Of a DNA stretch of 49,171 nt, positions 48,215-49,171 are shown in pieces (the first letter of the stretch is position 1; every line of letters starts with the position of its first letter). The notes beneath the pieces are model-generated. The model worked only from the letters and a program-made list of their open reading frames with translations. It ran no database searches and had not been told where the DNA came from. A program made the translations under genes and the position numbers. This DNA comes from Bryobacterales bacterium. GTDB lineage: Bacteria > Acidobacteriota > Terriglobia > Bryobacterales > Bryobacteraceae. The stretch covers positions 1 to 49,171 of the forward strand of contig PLEX01000092.1 in NCBI GenBank assembly GCA_003136575.1, in the 5' to 3' direction.

Positions 48215-48331
48215 ATGAAAACGAAAAACAGCGGGACCAGGTCCGTTTCGGAACTGGACGCAGTTCAATCCGATGCGATCGTCGGCGGCGCGCCGGACGC
48301 GATCGAATACAAGGAAGGCGGCAACGCGTGA
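48215..48331 (+). CDS. 38-residue double-glycine leader peptide gene
   Basis: Starts at ATG 48215 with an excellent AAAGGAG 6 bases upstream. The product begins MKTKNSGTRSVSELDAVQSD, continues AIVGG and ends with a 13-residue tail rich in Glu, Ala and Gly (APDAIEYKEGGNA). The leader is homologous to that of the gene 33 bases upstream (MDTKN... ELDAIVGG), sharing a 21-bp identical segment. The short tail lacks Cys, Ser and Thr, so it is not a lanthipeptide core; it could be an unmodified exported peptide or a decaying copy. It is followed by about 200 bases without a gene. Confidence 0.6.
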   Translation: MKTKNSGTRSVSELDAVQSDAIVGGAPDAIEYKEGGNA

Positions 48332-48538
48332 CCGGGCGCAGTTGGTAGCGGCGCGCCAATTGCCTCGCAGCCGCCGTATCTTGTGCGTGGCGCGACCCTG
48401 CAAATCAGATGGCTGACAGGGCGAAATTGGGAGGTGCGGCGTTGAGGCTCACTGAACATCCGCAATTCTGCGGCAATGCCTGGCGATCCGGGCCGCGTGG
48501 GGGAAGCTCGTCCGCGGCAAACTCTCGCCTTGCGGCCC

Positions 48539-49171
48539 TTAACGGGGATACGAGCCGTCGTTCACGTCGAGCGTGATGCCGTTGACGTATACCGGGGAAG
48601 CCGAGCCGAGCCAGAGAATGGATTCGGCGACTTCTTTCGGCTCGCAGGCGCGGCCGGAATAGACTGCGCGCATCACGTCGTCTTTGCGGGACTGCGGGAG
48701 CTGTTCGTACATCTTCGTGCGCGTCGGACCTGGCGCGACGGCATTCACAACCACGCCGCTGGGGCCAAGCGCCCTCGCCCATGATTTCGTCAGATTCAGG
48801 ATGCCGGCTTTGGTGATGCCGTACCAGAGGTCGGGATGGCCCGTGAAGGCCGAGACTGAACTGACGTTGACAATGCGCCCCGAGCGTCGCTCTTTCATCT
48901 GTGGCGCAATCGCCGCGATGAGTGCTGCGGGGGCTTCGAGGTTGACGGCCAGGATTTCGCGTCGATGCGCATCGGGAATGGCGTCAAACGGATCGCAGTA
49001 AAGCACGGCGGCGTTGTTAATAAGGGTGTGGATCTCGCCGAGGCTGTCCACGAGACCGGGAAGTGCATCGATGTTGAGGAGATCGAAATCGACCCGTTCG
49101 CCGTCGCTTTCCGGGCCGAACTGTTTATCGAGCGCGAGAACCCGCCATCCGGCGTTGCGGAAGGCGCGGGC
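48539..49171 (-). CDS. SDR-family oxidoreductase (5' end beyond the window)
   Basis: The visible 210 residues are the C-terminal four-fifths of a classical short-chain dehydrogenase. Motifs: TLINNAAVLY (NNAA), RIVNVSSVSAFTGHPDLWYG with catalytic Ser and Tyr, ITKAG supplying the Lys of YxxxK, and VNAVAPGPTRTKM (PG motif). The frame is open to the last base, so the Rossmann start (GxxxGxG) lies outside. It ends VNGITLDVNDGSYPR, the usual SDR tail. Substrate unknown. It is convergent with the peptide genes, separated by about 200 bases with nothing recognisable. Confidence 0.88.
   Translation of the reverse strand, partial: ARAFRNAGWRVLALDKQFGPESDGERVDFDLLNIDALPGLVDSLGEIHTLINNAAVLYCDPFDAIPDAHRREILAVNLEAPAALIAAIAPQMKERRSGRIVNVSSVSAFTGHPDLWYGITKAGILNLTKSWARALGPSGVVVNAVAPGPTRTKMYEQLPQSRKDDVMRAVYSGRACEPKEVAESILWLGSASPVYVNGITLDVNDGSYPR

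Noticed and set aside
47880-48331. Lanthipeptide or thiopeptide precursors
   Set aside because: The segments after the GG motifs are not rich in Cys/Ser/Thr (the last tail has none), and no modifying enzyme is present; only the leader motif is supported.
48332-48538. Stretch GCGCAGTTGGTAGCG that looked like part of a tRNA D-arm
   Set aside because: No acceptor stem, anticodon or T-loop (GTTCGA) could be placed around it; no tRNA found.
1-49171. CRISPR array, prophage or insertion sequence
   Set aside because: No regularly spaced repeats, no transposase, integrase or phage structural motifs were seen on either strand.

Overview
The window looks like a chromosomal segment of a GC-rich, soil-type Acidobacterium, probably close to Solibacter/Bryobacter. 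This is judged from gene content only. It carries an ECF sigma factor translationally coupled to a large TPR-bearing Ser/Thr kinase, a decayed copy of the Acidobacteria-specific TIGR03435 secreted family, a piece of the Acidobacterial VWFA-related domain (TIGR03436-like) inside an M56 sensor, and many small secreted or membrane proteins of unknown role. No rRNA, tRNA, CRISPR array, transposase or phage gene was seen.

Layout. 1-4.4 kb: the end of an unknown gene, then two overlapping TolC-like outer-membrane proteins. 4.5-10.7 kb: two small secreted proteins (minus strand), two coupled GT-C-type membrane glycosyltransferase candidates, and a membrane protein with an internally duplicated helix unit. 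10.8-16 kb: a VapBC pair whose antitoxin carries a one-base frameshift, a BlaI repressor/M56 sensor pair, and a secreted SGNH hydrolase. 16-18.5 kb: a BON-domain protein, a secreted unknown, and an OxlT-type antiporter. 18.6-23.1 kb: an LplT-PlsC fusion, a VapBC45-like toxin-antitoxin pair and glpD, the last three genes overlapping. 23.1-27.7 kb: a GT2 transferase, an SDR, a membrane protein and the TIGR03435 pseudogene with a 15-bp minisatellite. 28-34 kb: a PLP decarboxylase divergent from a periplasmic oxidation operon (metallo-beta-lactamase-fold protein, cytochrome c/PQQ dehydrogenase, secreted mutarotase). 34.1-38.7 kb: Uma2 nuclease, then housekeeping genes xseB, ispA, tlyA, nadK and a run of small membrane proteins. 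38.8-40.1 kb: an AT-richer patch with unknown, partly broken genes. 40.3-43.8 kb: a membrane pyrophosphatase and a kynurenine-formamidase-like hydrolase. 43.9-48.3 kb: ECF sigma factor, kinase and globin in one overlapping operon, followed by two small genes with three double-glycine leader-like motifs. The window ends inside an SDR gene.

How the parts may work together. The right end is the best candidate for an undescribed system. Sigma factor, transmembrane kinase and single-domain globin are made from one overlapping message. Directly downstream lie RiPP-like precursor genes, the first of which has its ribosome binding site inside a perfect 9-bp inverted repeat. A second recurring signal is four genes (BON protein, VapB45-like antitoxin, xseB, ECF sigma) with a TAGNNT hexamer exactly 6 nt before the start codon, the geometry of leaderless transcripts. 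Functional statements rest on motifs read by eye; no database search was run.
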